A stretch of DNA of 40,606 bases from positions 1 through 40,606 of the forward strand of contig CAKOTK010000009.1 of assembly GCA_934120135.1 (NCBI GenBank), written 5' to 3'. Both the position numbers and the translations under genes were made by a program. The stretch's first letter is position 1. Each line of letters opens with the position of its first letter. Positions 24,395-31,956 of this stretch are shown one piece after another. This stretch comes from an uncultured Clostridia bacterium. GTDB taxonomy: Bacteria; Bacillota; Clostridia; TANB77; CAG-508. Under the pieces are notes generated by a model. It was not told the DNA's origin. It searched no databases and saw only the letters and a program-made list of their open reading frames with translations.

Positions 24395-25588
24395 CTATTC
24401 TATAATCTTTGCCTTTGTTTCTCCATCTTGTAATTTAATAAATACTTTATCTTCTTTTTTCAATTGTTCTTTTTTCTTTATAACAACTCCATCTTTTAAT
24501 ATAATTCCATAACCTCTTGCTAAAGTTTTTAATGGGCTTAACGAATCTAATCTTAATATTAGATTTTGTGCTTTCGCCTTTTCTTTTTGCAATTTATTAA
24601 TTATTATATGTTCCATTGACTTAACTTTCATGTCAACTAACATATATTTTTCATTTACTCTTTGTAGTGCTCCTGTAAATGCCTTATTTGCCATGCATTT
24701 TTCATAACGTAATTTCATAAATTGAATTTTACGTACTAGAGCTTGTTTATATCTATTTTGATAATTTTTTAACTTTAAGTTTAACTCTGCAATATCTGTT
24801 ACAGCTAGTTCAGCTGCAGCTGATGGTGTTGGTGCTCTTAAATCTGCTACAAAATCCGCTATTGTAAAATCCGTTTCATGCCCTACTGCAGATATAACTG
24901 GTAATTCCGAATTATATATTGCTCTTGCAACGACTTCTTCATTAAATGGCCATAAGTCTTCTAATGAGCCTCCGCCTCTTGCCACAATAAGCACATCTGC
25001 CAGTTTATTTTTGTTCATAAACTCAATGCCTTCTGCTATTTTCTTACCTGCTCCTTCTCCTTGTACAGGCACTGGAAATAGTCTTATGTGCACATTCGGA
25101 TTCCTTCTAGTAGACACATTTATAATATCTCTAATAACAGCTCCTGTATTTGATGTGAGAACTCCTATTGTTCTTGGCATCATAGGTATTGGCTTTTTAT
25201 GTGATTGATCAAATAGACCCTCTTTTTCTAGCTTTTCTTTTAATTCTTCATATGCTGCTCTTAAATCTCCCATTTTGCCCAGTTGTTTCATTGCTTTTGC
25301 ATATAATTGATATGTTCCATCTCTTTCAAAAACAGATACACTTCCTAATATCATTACTTTCATTCCATCTTGTGGAACAAAGTCTAGATGTCCAGTATAT
25401 GTTTTGAACATTATTGCTTTTATTAAAGATTTGTCGTCTTTTAATGTAAAGTACATATGACCTGTATAATGATTTTTAAAATTTGAGATTTCTCCTTCTA
25501 CTAATACATTAGCAAAATATTCGTCCTCTTCAAATTTATCTTTTATATATTTATTTAGTTGACTTACACTAATAGGATTATATGTCAT
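24395..25588 (-). CDS. xseA: Exodeoxyribonuclease VII large subunit
   Basis: XseA is the catalytic subunit of exonuclease VII. The N-terminal OB fold begins YNPISVSQLNKYIKDKFEED and contains HYTGHMYFTLKDD. The catalytic domain shows GVLTSNTGAVIRDI, VARGGGSLEDLWPFNEE and SAVGHETDFTIADFVAD. A long coiled coil follows, then a small C-terminal domain starting LARGYGII. It has 397 residues. Its ATG lies just past the nusB stop, so the two are coupled. Confidence 0.96.
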   Translation of the reverse strand: MTYNPISVSQLNKYIKDKFEEDEYFANVLVEGEISNFKNHYTGHMYFTLKDDKSLIKAIMFKTYTGHLDFVPQDGMKVMILGSVSVFERDGTYQLYAKAMKQLGKMGDLRAAYEELKEKLEKEGLFDQSHKKPIPMMPRTIGVLTSNTGAVIRDIINVSTRRNPNVHIRLFPVPVQGEGAGKKIAEGIEFMNKNKLADVLIVARGGGSLEDLWPFNEEVVARAIYNSELPVISAVGHETDFTIADFVADLRAPTPSAAAELAVTDIAELNLKLKNYQNRYKQALVRKIQFMKLRYEKCMANKAFTGALQRVNEKYMLVDMKVKSMEHIIINKLQKEKAKAQNLILRLDSLSPLKTLARGYGIILKDGVVIKKKEQLKKEDKVFIKLQDGETKAKIIE

Positions 25589-25590
25589 AT

Positions 25591-26019
25591 CTACTCCTCA
25601 TTTGCTATTCCTGTTTGTTTTATAATGTTAGCTAATACACCATTTATAAAAGCAGGTGAAGTATCGTCTCCATACTTTTTAGCTATTTCCACCGCTTCAT
25701 TAACAACTACCTTGTATGGTAATTCTGTATACATAATTTCATATGTTGCGAGTTTTAGTAATGTAAGATTTATTTTGGATACTCTTGAAATATCCCATTT
25801 TTCTTTTAGGTTTTGAGATATTAATTCTAATATTCTTTCTTCATTCTTAGCAATTCCATTCACTGTTTCAGTCATATATGTTTTTGCTTTTTCTTGACTA
25901 ACATTTTGTTCTGCTAAAAATAATTCAATTTGTTCATTATATTCTTCTTGCTCCATTTTTTGAATTTCTAAGCTATATAGTAATTCAAAAGTAAGTTCTC
26001 TCATTTCTGTTCTAGTCAT
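25591..26019 (-). CDS. nusB: Transcription antitermination factor NusB
   Basis: NusB binds boxA RNA with S10 and is needed for full-length rRNA transcription. The 142-residue all-helical protein begins MTRTEMRELTFELLYSLE and ends with the conserved PYKVVVNEAVEIAKKYGDDTSPAFINGVLANI. GGGAG precedes the ATG. Order asp23-amaP-DUF2273-nusB-xseA is common in Clostridia. Confidence 0.95.
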   Translation of the reverse strand: MTRTEMRELTFELLYSLEIQKMEQEEYNEQIELFLAEQNVSQEKAKTYMTETVNGIAKNEERILELISQNLKEKWDISRVSKINLTLLKLATYEIMYTELPYKVVVNEAVEIAKKYGDDTSPAFINGVLANIIKQTGIANEE

Positions 26020-26036
26020 GTATTTGTTACTCCCTT

Positions 26037-26252
26037 TTATAACCTATCTATAAATTTTTTGGTTTTTTCTTTTACATTTTCTTTATTTCTTTGTATGTAG
26101 TTGCCAAGCCATATACATACAATTATTAAAGCAATTGTAAATAAAACTTTATATAAATTTGTGCAAAATAGGATAATTGATAATGCAATTCCTATTAAGC
26201 CTCCTACTATACATCCACCATATTTATCACAAAAAACTTTGAAACTGTCCAT
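26037..26252 (-). CDS. DUF2273 small membrane protein
   Basis: A 71-residue protein with two transmembrane helices (about 12-30 and 35-52) and a basic tail. The start DSFKVFCDKYGGCIVGGLIG and context between amaP and nusB match DUF2273 proteins of the Asp23 envelope-stress gene set. Function unknown. Confidence 0.8.
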   Translation of the reverse strand: MDSFKVFCDKYGGCIVGGLIGIALSIILFCTNLYKVLFTIALIIVCIWLGNYIQRNKENVKEKTKKFIDRL

Positions 26253-26274
26253 ATTTTTTTGCTCCTTTCACCTT

Positions 26275-26832
26275 TTATTCTTGTGTCATTGGTTTTACAG
26301 GTTCAATATCTTTTACTTTAATATTAACCTCTTTTACTTCTAAATCTGATGTTTTCTTTATTGTTGTTTTTATTTTTGTTTGTAAATTAGTAGATAACTC
26401 TTTTATTACTGCATTTTCTTTTACGCTTAAATTTACAAATACTGTTACATTATTTTCATTATCAAGCTCTACTCTTGTTGTTACATTTTCTGCGCTGTCA
26501 AATCCTTTAACTACGCTATTTACTAGATTTTCTATAGTATCTTTTGTAATTAAAAGTTTTCCGTCAGAGTTTTCTAATAATATTCCATTTTTATAATCCA
26601 TTTCTTGCTTTGAACTTGAATCAAAAAATATACATTTTATAGCAAGTAGTATAAATACTATGCTTAACCCTAACATAATATTAGAACTCAAATTATCATT
26701 TATTGCCATTACTACTAGTTCATGTACTAAATCAACACTTAACCAACCAAATATCATTAAACACACTATTATTGATATTATAAGCATTAAACTTGAAAAA
26801 AGAGCTAGTCCTATTCTATCTAAAATTTTCAT
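26275..26832 (-). CDS. amaP: Alkaline shock response membrane anchor protein AmaP
   Basis: A 185-residue protein that anchors Asp23 to the membrane in Staphylococcus and relatives. Two transmembrane helices lie at about 7-30 and 48-68, followed by a soluble domain with the Asp23-like pattern TKDTIENLVNSVVKGF, then VFVNLSVKENAVI and LEVKEVNIKVKDI. AAAGGATG precedes the ATG. Directly downstream of the asp23 gene. Confidence 0.88.
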   Translation of the reverse strand: MKILDRIGLALFSSLMLIISIIVCLMIFGWLSVDLVHELVVMAINDNLSSNIMLGLSIVFILLAIKCIFFDSSSKQEMDYKNGILLENSDGKLLITKDTIENLVNSVVKGFDSAENVTTRVELDNENNVTVFVNLSVKENAVIKELSTNLQTKIKTTIKKTSDLEVKEVNIKVKDIEPVKPMTQE

Positions 26833-26880
26833 ATTTTACTTCATCCTTTCTTGCAAAGTATGTGATGTTTAAAATTTAAA

Positions 26881-26909
26881 TTAGGCACAGTAAAATTTAT
26901 TGTGCCTAA
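26881..26909 (-). terminator. Hairpin between asp23 and amaP
   Basis: A perfect 9-bp stem (26881-26889 with 26901-26909) with a weak T-tract on the minus strand. It may let asp23 be made in excess over its anchor by partial termination. Confidence 0.55.
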
Positions 26910-26918
26910 TGTTTGCTT

Positions 26919-27362
26919 TTATTGATTTTCTTCTGTCTTTTCGTTGTTTGTTTCCATATTGTCTGTGCTAACACCTTGAATATGGACATTAACTTCAACT
27001 ACTTTTAATCCTGTCATACTTTCAACTGCTTTTTTTACTTTGTTTTGAATTTCAAATGCAACATCTGGAATTCTAGCACCATATTCTACTATGATGTTTA
27101 CATCTATTTTTGTTTCTTTTTCTCCAGAGTCAACTTTAATTCCTTTTGCTAGGTTCTTCTTACCACTAAGTACTTCTGAAATTCCTCCTGCAAAGCCTCC
27201 TGACATTTGAGCTACTCCTGGCACTTCTGATACTGCTACTCCTGCGATTACAGAAATTACGTCATCTGCAATTTTTATATTAGTATTATTTTCTAATGCT
27301 ACTTCCCCATTAGTTTCAACTAGACTTTCAACCTCTTTTATTTCTTTGTTTTCTTCTTCCAT
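26919..27362 (-). CDS. Asp23/Gls24-family envelope stress protein
   Basis: A 147-residue Asp23 protein. The core shows IADDVISVIAGVAVSEVPGV, GIKVDSGEKETKIDVNIIVEYG and VVEVNVHIQGVS, the family signature, flanked by acidic, Asn/Glu-rich ends. Such proteins line the inner membrane face and respond to envelope stress. GGAGG precedes the ATG. It is the first gene of its set, with its own promoter. Confidence 0.93.
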   Translation of the reverse strand: MEEENKEIKEVESLVETNGEVALENNTNIKIADDVISVIAGVAVSEVPGVAQMSGGFAGGISEVLSGKKNLAKGIKVDSGEKETKIDVNIIVEYGARIPDVAFEIQNKVKKAVESMTGLKVVEVNVHIQGVSTDNMETNNEKTEENQ

Positions 27363-27400
27363 AAAGAAACCTCCTTTTTCTTAAGAAATTTATATGTATT

Positions 27401-27429
27401 AGTATATCAATTTTTTTGAAATTTTACAA
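27401..27429 (-). promoter_or_regulatory. asp23 promoter
   Basis: TTGTAA (27424-27429), 17 bases and TATACT (27401-27406) on the minus strand. Confidence 0.6.
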
Positions 27430-27449
27430 CTATTTTTGAAAAATATTAT

Positions 27450-27484
27450 AATAAGACGAGAATTATTTTTATTCTCGCCTTATT
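27450..27484 (-). terminator. ispF terminator
   Basis: A 14-bp stem with one imperfect pair (27450-27463 with 27471-27484) and a 7-base loop lies just past ispF; the tail is T-rich but broken. Confidence 0.65.
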
Positions 27485-27504
27485 ATTTTTAACACCTTTT
27501 TGGT

Positions 27505-27990
27505 TTACAACTCAAATATACTACAGCTTAATAAAACCGTAACAAAAATTCCATTTCCTTTGCCACACTCCGTTAATCCTTCGCCTGTTGTAGCGGTAAT
27601 ACCAATATTTTTCTCACCTACAGACAACAAATTCGCAATAGTCCTCCTCATTTCAGGTATCTTTGGAGTGAACTTTGGCTTTAGAGCTTCTATAGAAATT
27701 GAAACATGTTCAATTTTTATTCCATCCATCGCCTTTAAAGCCTCCTTTAAATACTCTTTGCTATCTGTAATTCCTTCTTTGCACATTTTATCTGCTACTT
27801 TTCCAAGGACATTATAAGTCGTTGCTCCAGATACTGCATTAGTTAAAGCATGGAGTACAACATCTCCATCACTATTTGCCGAAAGCGAATAATCTGCTTC
27901 AAACTTTACACCACCTAGCATTAATGGCTTAGTTTTTAGACTTTCAATCCGATGACTGTCTTGTCCAATAGTAGTAAAAAATCTTCTCAT
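27505..27990 (-). CDS. ispF: 2-C-methyl-D-erythritol 2,4-cyclodiphosphate synthase
   Basis: IspF catalyses the cyclisation step of the MEP isoprenoid pathway. Zinc ligands are D11 and H13 (GQDSHRI) and H47 (SDGDVVLHALTNAV); TTGEGLTECGKGNGI near the end is the nucleotide/trimer motif. The 161-residue length is normal. AAAGGAGG precedes the ATG. No other MEP gene is nearby. Confidence 0.94.
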   Translation of the reverse strand: MRRFFTTIGQDSHRIESLKTKPLMLGGVKFEADYSLSANSDGDVVLHALTNAVSGATTYNVLGKVADKMCKEGITDSKEYLKEALKAMDGIKIEHVSISIEALKPKFTPKIPEMRRTIANLLSVGEKNIGITATTGEGLTECGKGNGIFVTVLLSCSIFEL

Positions 27991-28020
27991 CTTCTTGTTT
28001 CCTCCTTTTGGTGTTATAAA

Positions 28021-28046
28021 TTATTAAAAGAATTTTCTTTTAATAA
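28021..28046 (-). other. Hairpin in the ispF 5' untranslated region
   Basis: A perfect 11-bp A/T-rich inverted repeat with a 4-base loop lies between the ispF promoter and its ribosome site. It has no T-tract on the minus strand, so it may stabilise the message rather than end it. Confidence 0.4.
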
Positions 28047-28070
28047 CAAGTTTATTAACTTCTATTAACC

Positions 28071-28099
28071 ATAATATCATAATTATTCTATATTTTCAA
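28071..28099 (-). promoter_or_regulatory. ispF promoter
   Basis: TTGAAA (28094-28099), 17 bases and TATTAT (28071-28076) on the minus strand, about 80 bases upstream of ispF. Confidence 0.6.
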
Positions 28100-28176
28100 G
28101 TTCATTATAATAACTAACTAATTATATTCATTCATCAAATAGTACTCACAAACATAACATTTAATTTTTCGCAAAC

Positions 28177-28204
28177 AAAAAAATCAACCATTTACAGTTG
28201 ATTT
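28177..28204 (-). terminator. tRNA-Gly terminator
   Basis: An 8-bp stem (28181-28188 with 28197-28204) followed on the minus strand by seven T, 35 bases past the tRNA. Confidence 0.85.
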
Positions 28205-28238
28205 CTTGTTTTTCGTTTGGTTCAACGATTTAATCTTT

Positions 28239-28312
<74 letters not shown>

Positions 28313-28327
28313 AAGACTGATATATTT

Positions 28328-28356
28328 ATTATAAGCTAAATTTCATATAATTGCAA
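28328..28356 (-). promoter_or_regulatory. tRNA-Gly promoter
   Basis: TTGCAA (28351-28356), 17 bases and TATAAT (28328-28333) on the minus strand, about 15 bases upstream of the mature tRNA. Confidence 0.75.
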
Positions 28357-28381
28357 TATTTTGTAGCAATTATCCATTAGC

Positions 28382-28417
28382 AAAAACTGCAATGCTTTTC
28401 ATAGCATTGCAATTTTT
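28382..28417 (-). terminator. hpt terminator
   Basis: TGCAATGC (28388-28395) and GCATTGCA (28404-28411) form a perfect stem, flanked by A and T runs that extend it and supply the tail on either strand. Confidence 0.85.
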
Positions 28418-28431
28418 AATTTATAATATTC

Positions 28432-28956
28432 TTACTCTTCTACATATCCTATATATGGTAAGTTTCTGTATTTTTCGTCATAGTCTAAACCATATCCAAG
28501 TACAAATTTATTTTCTATTTCAAATCCAACATAATCTAAATCTATTTCTTTTTGTCTTCTTTCTTTTTTATCCAAAAGCACACATATTTTTAAGCTCTTT
28601 GGATTTTTAGTTTTTAAATAATCACGCAAATAGTTTAATGTTATTCCAGAATCTATTATATCTTCAATAATTATTACATTTTTGTTTTCTATGTCTTCAC
28701 CTATATCTAATTTAAAGTCTAATTTTCCTGTTGTTTCTCTATTATTTACCCCATAACTACTAACTCTTACAAAGTCTAATATTACATCACTTCCAGTAAT
28801 TTTTTTAGATAAATCTATTGTAAAATATACTGCCCCTTTTAGCGTACATATTAAAACAATGTCCTCTCCATTATAGTCTTTTGAAATTTGATTTGCTAAT
28901 TCTTCTATTCTTTTATTTAAAGTTGCTTCATCTATTAATATCTTATGCTCCAACAT
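28432..28956 (-). CDS. hpt: Hypoxanthine phosphoribosyltransferase
   Basis: A 174-residue purine-salvage enzyme that converts hypoxanthine or guanine to IMP or GMP with PRPP. The PRPP-binding loop is VIIIEDIIDSGITLNYL (about 93-109); ICTLKGAVYFTIDL and the base-binding VGFEIENKFVLGYGLDYDE are also present. AAAGGAG precedes the ATG. csaA lies 13 bases upstream and is probably co-transcribed. Confidence 0.94.
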   Translation of the reverse strand: MLEHKILIDEATLNKRIEELANQISKDYNGEDIVLICTLKGAVYFTIDLSKKITGSDVILDFVRVSSYGVNNRETTGKLDFKLDIGEDIENKNVIIIEDIIDSGITLNYLRDYLKTKNPKSLKICVLLDKKERRQKEIDLDYVGFEIENKFVLGYGLDYDEKYRNLPYIGYVEE

Positions 28957-28969
28957 TTTATTACTCCTT

Positions 28970-29299
28970 TTACCCTAATTTATCTCCATTTTCTACCTTT
29001 TCAGTTGGTTGTATTAACACTATTCCTTGTTTACTGTATGTTCCTAATACTAACACCTGTGAAAGGAAATTTGCTATTTGTTTTTCTGGAAAGTTCACAA
29101 CTGCAAGTATTTGCTTTCCCTCTAATTCTTCTGGTTTATATACTTCTGTTATTTGTGCAGAAGATTTTTTTATTCCAATTTCGTCTCCAAAATCAATTTC
29201 TAATTTGTATGCAGGTCTCTTAGCTTCTTTAAATATCTCTGCTTTTACAATTGTTCCAACTCTAATATCTAGTTTCATAAAATCATTAAATGTAACCAC
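28970..29299 (-). CDS. csaA: CsaA-type tRNA-binding protein
   Basis: A 109-residue single OB-fold tRNA-binding domain like B. subtilis CsaA. It shows FMKLDIRVGTIVKAEIFKEA, then YKLEIDFGDEIGIKKSSAQI and ILAVVNFPEKQI, the family sequence. CsaA is reported to have export-related chaperone activity and to bind tRNA. The start is a GTG at 29299, with GGAG ten bases upstream. Confidence 0.9.
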   Translation of the reverse strand: MVTFNDFMKLDIRVGTIVKAEIFKEAKRPAYKLEIDFGDEIGIKKSSAQITEVYKPEELEGKQILAVVNFPEKQIANFLSQVLVLGTYSKQGIVLIQPTEKVENGDKLG

Positions 29300-29393
29300 G
29301 TTAAATCATCTCCCTAAATTATATTTTTATAATGTTATCACAAAATTCGAAAATATACAACAAAAATTTATTTTATTTTTATAAAACTTTTGT

Positions 29394-29422
29394 TTGACAT
29401 TTTTGAAATAATATATTATAAT
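29394..29422 (+). promoter_or_regulatory. Promoter of the radical SAM pair, perfect consensus
   Basis: TTGACA (29394-29399), 17 bases and TATAAT (29417-29422). Confidence 0.85.
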
Positions 29423-29457
29423 AATTACGAACATTTATTCTTTATATGGAGGACTAT

Positions 29458-30807
29458 ATGGAAATTGATGAAAAATTAGAGATATTATCCGCTTCTGCCA
29501 AATATGATGCTTCTTGTAGCTCATCTGGAGGTACAAGAAAAAATACACTAGGTGGAATTGGTAATAGTGAAATTTCAGGAATTTGTCATAGTTGGGGCGC
29601 TGACGGGAGATGTATTTCTTTACTTAAAATTCTTATGACAAATTGTTGTATGTATGATTGTAAATACTGTATAAATCGCAAGAGTAATTCTGTTAGAAGG
29701 GCTACTTTTACTCCAAAAGAAATTGCTGATTTAACAATTGGATTTTATAAACGTAATTATATTGAAGGACTGTTTTTAAGTTCAGCTGTTATAAAGTCCC
29801 CTGATTATACTATGGAGCAAATGATACAAGCTATTAGCCTTTTGAGAAATGAGTATCATTTTAATGGATATATTCATGCTAAAACTATTCCTGGTAGTAG
29901 TCAAGAACTTATTGATAAACTAGGTACTTTAGTGGACCGTATGAGTGTTAATATTGAACTTCCTTCTCAAACCAGTTTAAAACTATTAGCACCTGATAAA
30001 TCTAAAGAAAATATTGTTGAACCAATGAGCTATATTTCAAGCAAATTAAGTTTATCTGCTCAAAAGTTTTTGCCTGTTGCTAAGAAGAGTTTTAATTTCT
30101 TACCTAGTAATGTAATCCATAAGCCAAAGGATAAAAACTTTGTACCTGCAGGTCAAACCACACAAATGATAGTTGGCGCAACACCTGACACAGATTTACA
30201 AATTATAAAATTATCAGAAAGTTTGTATAATAAATTTCATTTAAAAAGAGTTTATTATTCTGCTTATGTTTCAGTTAACGAAGATTCCAATTTGCCTACT
30301 TTAGCTAAACCGCCATTACTTAGAGAAAACAGAATTTATCAAGCTGACTGGTTACTTAGATTTTATGGATTCAAGGCAGATGAATTATTAAATGAGCAAA
30401 ACCCTAATTTTAACACTTTGCTAGATCCTAAGTGTGACTGGGCTTTAAGACATTTAGATAGTTTTCCAGTAGAAGTAAATACTGCTGATTACTATACTTT
30501 GCTTAGAATTCCAGGTATTGGAGTTATTTCAGCTAAACGCATTGTCTCTGCAAGGAAGTACTGCCATTTACAGTTTGAACATCTAAAAAAATTAGGAGTT
30601 GTTTTAAAAAGAGCTAGATATTTTATTACTTGTGACGGAAAATATTATGATACAGTTAGAAATTTTAATAATGGTTTTATTGAGCAAAACTTGTTATTTT
30701 TAGAAAGAAGCAGTTTGCCTATGCCTGCATATGTTCAAACATCTTTGTTTGATAATGCTGAGCCAAATAGATTTGACAGGTTAAAAGTGCTTACTGGTAA
30801 TTTGTAA
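29458..30807 (+). CDS. Radical SAM protein, putative DNA modification/repair (TIGR03916-like)
   Basis: A 449-residue radical SAM enzyme. The [4Fe-4S] ligands are C64, C68 and C71 (CMYDCKYC). The C-terminal part carries a helix-hairpin-helix, LLRIPGIGVISAKRIVSARK, which implies DNA binding. The gene pairs with its neighbour exactly as the family known as putative DNA modification/repair radical SAM protein pairs with a DUF4130/TIGR03915 protein, often linked to a uracil-DNA-glycosylase-like domain. Reaction and substrate are unknown. The start is the ATG at 29458 behind GGAGG; the ATG four codons earlier lies over that site. Confidence 0.85.
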   Translation: MEIDEKLEILSASAKYDASCSSSGGTRKNTLGGIGNSEISGICHSWGADGRCISLLKILMTNCCMYDCKYCINRKSNSVRRATFTPKEIADLTIGFYKRNYIEGLFLSSAVIKSPDYTMEQMIQAISLLRNEYHFNGYIHAKTIPGSSQELIDKLGTLVDRMSVNIELPSQTSLKLLAPDKSKENIVEPMSYISSKLSLSAQKFLPVAKKSFNFLPSNVIHKPKDKNFVPAGQTTQMIVGATPDTDLQIIKLSESLYNKFHLKRVYYSAYVSVNEDSNLPTLAKPPLLRENRIYQADWLLRFYGFKADELLNEQNPNFNTLLDPKCDWALRHLDSFPVEVNTADYYTLLRIPGIGVISAKRIVSARKYCHLQFEHLKKLGVVLKRARYFITCDGKYYDTVRNFNNGFIEQNLLFLERSSLPMPAYVQTSLFDNAEPNRFDRLKVLTGNL

Positions 30808-30821
30808 AGGAGTGTAATGTA

Positions 30822-31595
30822 ATGATTGATTGGAAAATTTTAAATAATGAAGTCTATTTATATGATGGGACTTTTAATGGGTTACTCAGTATTGCTTTTT
30901 ATTGCTATATCAATAAAGCAATACCTTGTAATGTGGTGGCTGAAGAAAAATATATACATAATTTACTAGAGACTGCAAGATTTATACCAACAAGTGAAGT
31001 TAGTGCTGAACGTGTTTTTAATGGAATGTATAGGGTTGCAGGTAAAGAAGCTGTGTATGATTGCTATAATGCTTTTTTATCTGGTAATGCTAATAAAGAG
31101 TTACCCATATTAAAATACATTTTAAATAGTTTTGAAATTGGTCCCAATATTTGCAGTATGCTTTCAATAGATTATGTTTTAGATGTTGTAAAGTTACGCA
31201 AAAACGTACTTATGGAAGCTCATAGATTTGACGGTTTAGTTCGTTTACAGGAAATTGGTAATAATTTGTGGTATGCTTCTGTTCACCCTGATAACAATAT
31301 AATTGAAAATGTAGGACAGTTTTTAATGAGGAGATTTCCTATGCAGAATTTAATTTTGCATGATAAAAATAGGAATTTGGCTTTTATGTATAGTGTTTTA
31401 AAGCCTAATAATTATGAAATAATTGAAGTACCTGAAAATATACAATTTTCTATTTTTTCTGAAGATGAAATTAAGTTTCAGTCTTTATGGAAGACATTTT
31501 TTAAAAGTGTTGCAATTAAGGAAAGAACAAATCCTAGATTACAAATGCAGTTTATGCCTAAAAAATATTGGAAAGATTTGACAGAAGTGTCTTAG
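30822..31595 (+). CDS. DUF4130/TIGR03915 putative DNA metabolism protein
   Basis: A 257-residue protein that begins with the family segment VYLYDGTFNGLLSIAFYCY and contains VLMEAHRFDGLVRLQEIG, then YASVHPDNNIIENVGQFLMRRF and LILHDKNRNLAFMY. The family always travels with the radical SAM protein encoded 14 bases upstream and is sometimes fused to a uracil-DNA-glycosylase-like domain; that domain is absent here. Function is unknown. Confidence 0.82.
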   Translation: MIDWKILNNEVYLYDGTFNGLLSIAFYCYINKAIPCNVVAEEKYIHNLLETARFIPTSEVSAERVFNGMYRVAGKEAVYDCYNAFLSGNANKELPILKYILNSFEIGPNICSMLSIDYVLDVVKLRKNVLMEAHRFDGLVRLQEIGNNLWYASVHPDNNIIENVGQFLMRRFPMQNLILHDKNRNLAFMYSVLKPNNYEIIEVPENIQFSIFSEDEIKFQSLWKTFFKSVAIKERTNPRLQMQFMPKKYWKDLTEVS

Positions 31596-31600
31596 TTTAA

Positions 31601-31629
31601 TTGACATAAAATAGTTTCAGTGTTATAAT
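31601..31629 (+). promoter_or_regulatory. Promoter of the 76-residue orphan, perfect consensus
   Basis: TTGACA (31601-31606), 17 bases and TATAAT (31624-31629), starting 5 bases after the upstream stop codon. Confidence 0.85.
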
Positions 31630-31679
31630 GGAAAAAGCATGACTTAGATAGTCAAATAATTTAAAAGGAGTTTTGCTGT

Positions 31680-31910
31680 ATGAAAACTAGCCTTATTTTT
31701 CGAGCCCCCTATGTTGACGAGCATACCGGAGAGGAAATGAACTTTGTATATGAATACAAGGTCCCCAAAAACACATTTGAGCGAATTCGTGAAGTTCTCA
31801 CAAAGCAATTAAAAGCACACGTTTCTGGACACACATTCTCTTTTCCTTCTCGTGAAGATTTGTATCAAGGCCTTGAAAAAGTGGCCAGCTTGATGGTGAC
31901 ATGCAAATAA
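31680..31910 (+). CDS. Orphan 76-residue protein of unknown function
   Basis: I do not recognise this protein. It has no membrane segment; residues 1-30 look like beta strands with the acidic YVDEHTGEEMNF, followed by two helices around FERIREVLTKQLKAHV and EDLYQGLEKVASLM. The codon use (CTC, GTC, CCC) and lower A+T content differ from the adjacent genes. It has a perfect promoter, an AAGGAG site and a strong terminator, so it is probably a real, recently acquired single-gene unit. Confidence 0.7.
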   Translation: MKTSLIFRAPYVDEHTGEEMNFVYEYKVPKNTFERIREVLTKQLKAHVSGHTFSFPSREDLYQGLEKVASLMVTCK

Positions 31911-31916
31911 CTCCTA

Positions 31917-31950
31917 AGAAAGAGCATACCGAATTTGGTATGCTCCTTCT
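31917..31950. terminator. Terminator shared by the orphan gene and thrS
   Basis: A 9-bp perfect stem (31922-31930 with 31937-31945) extended outward by AAGAA and TTCTT across one mismatch, between two convergent genes. Confidence 0.85.
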
Positions 31951-31956
31951 TTATCT

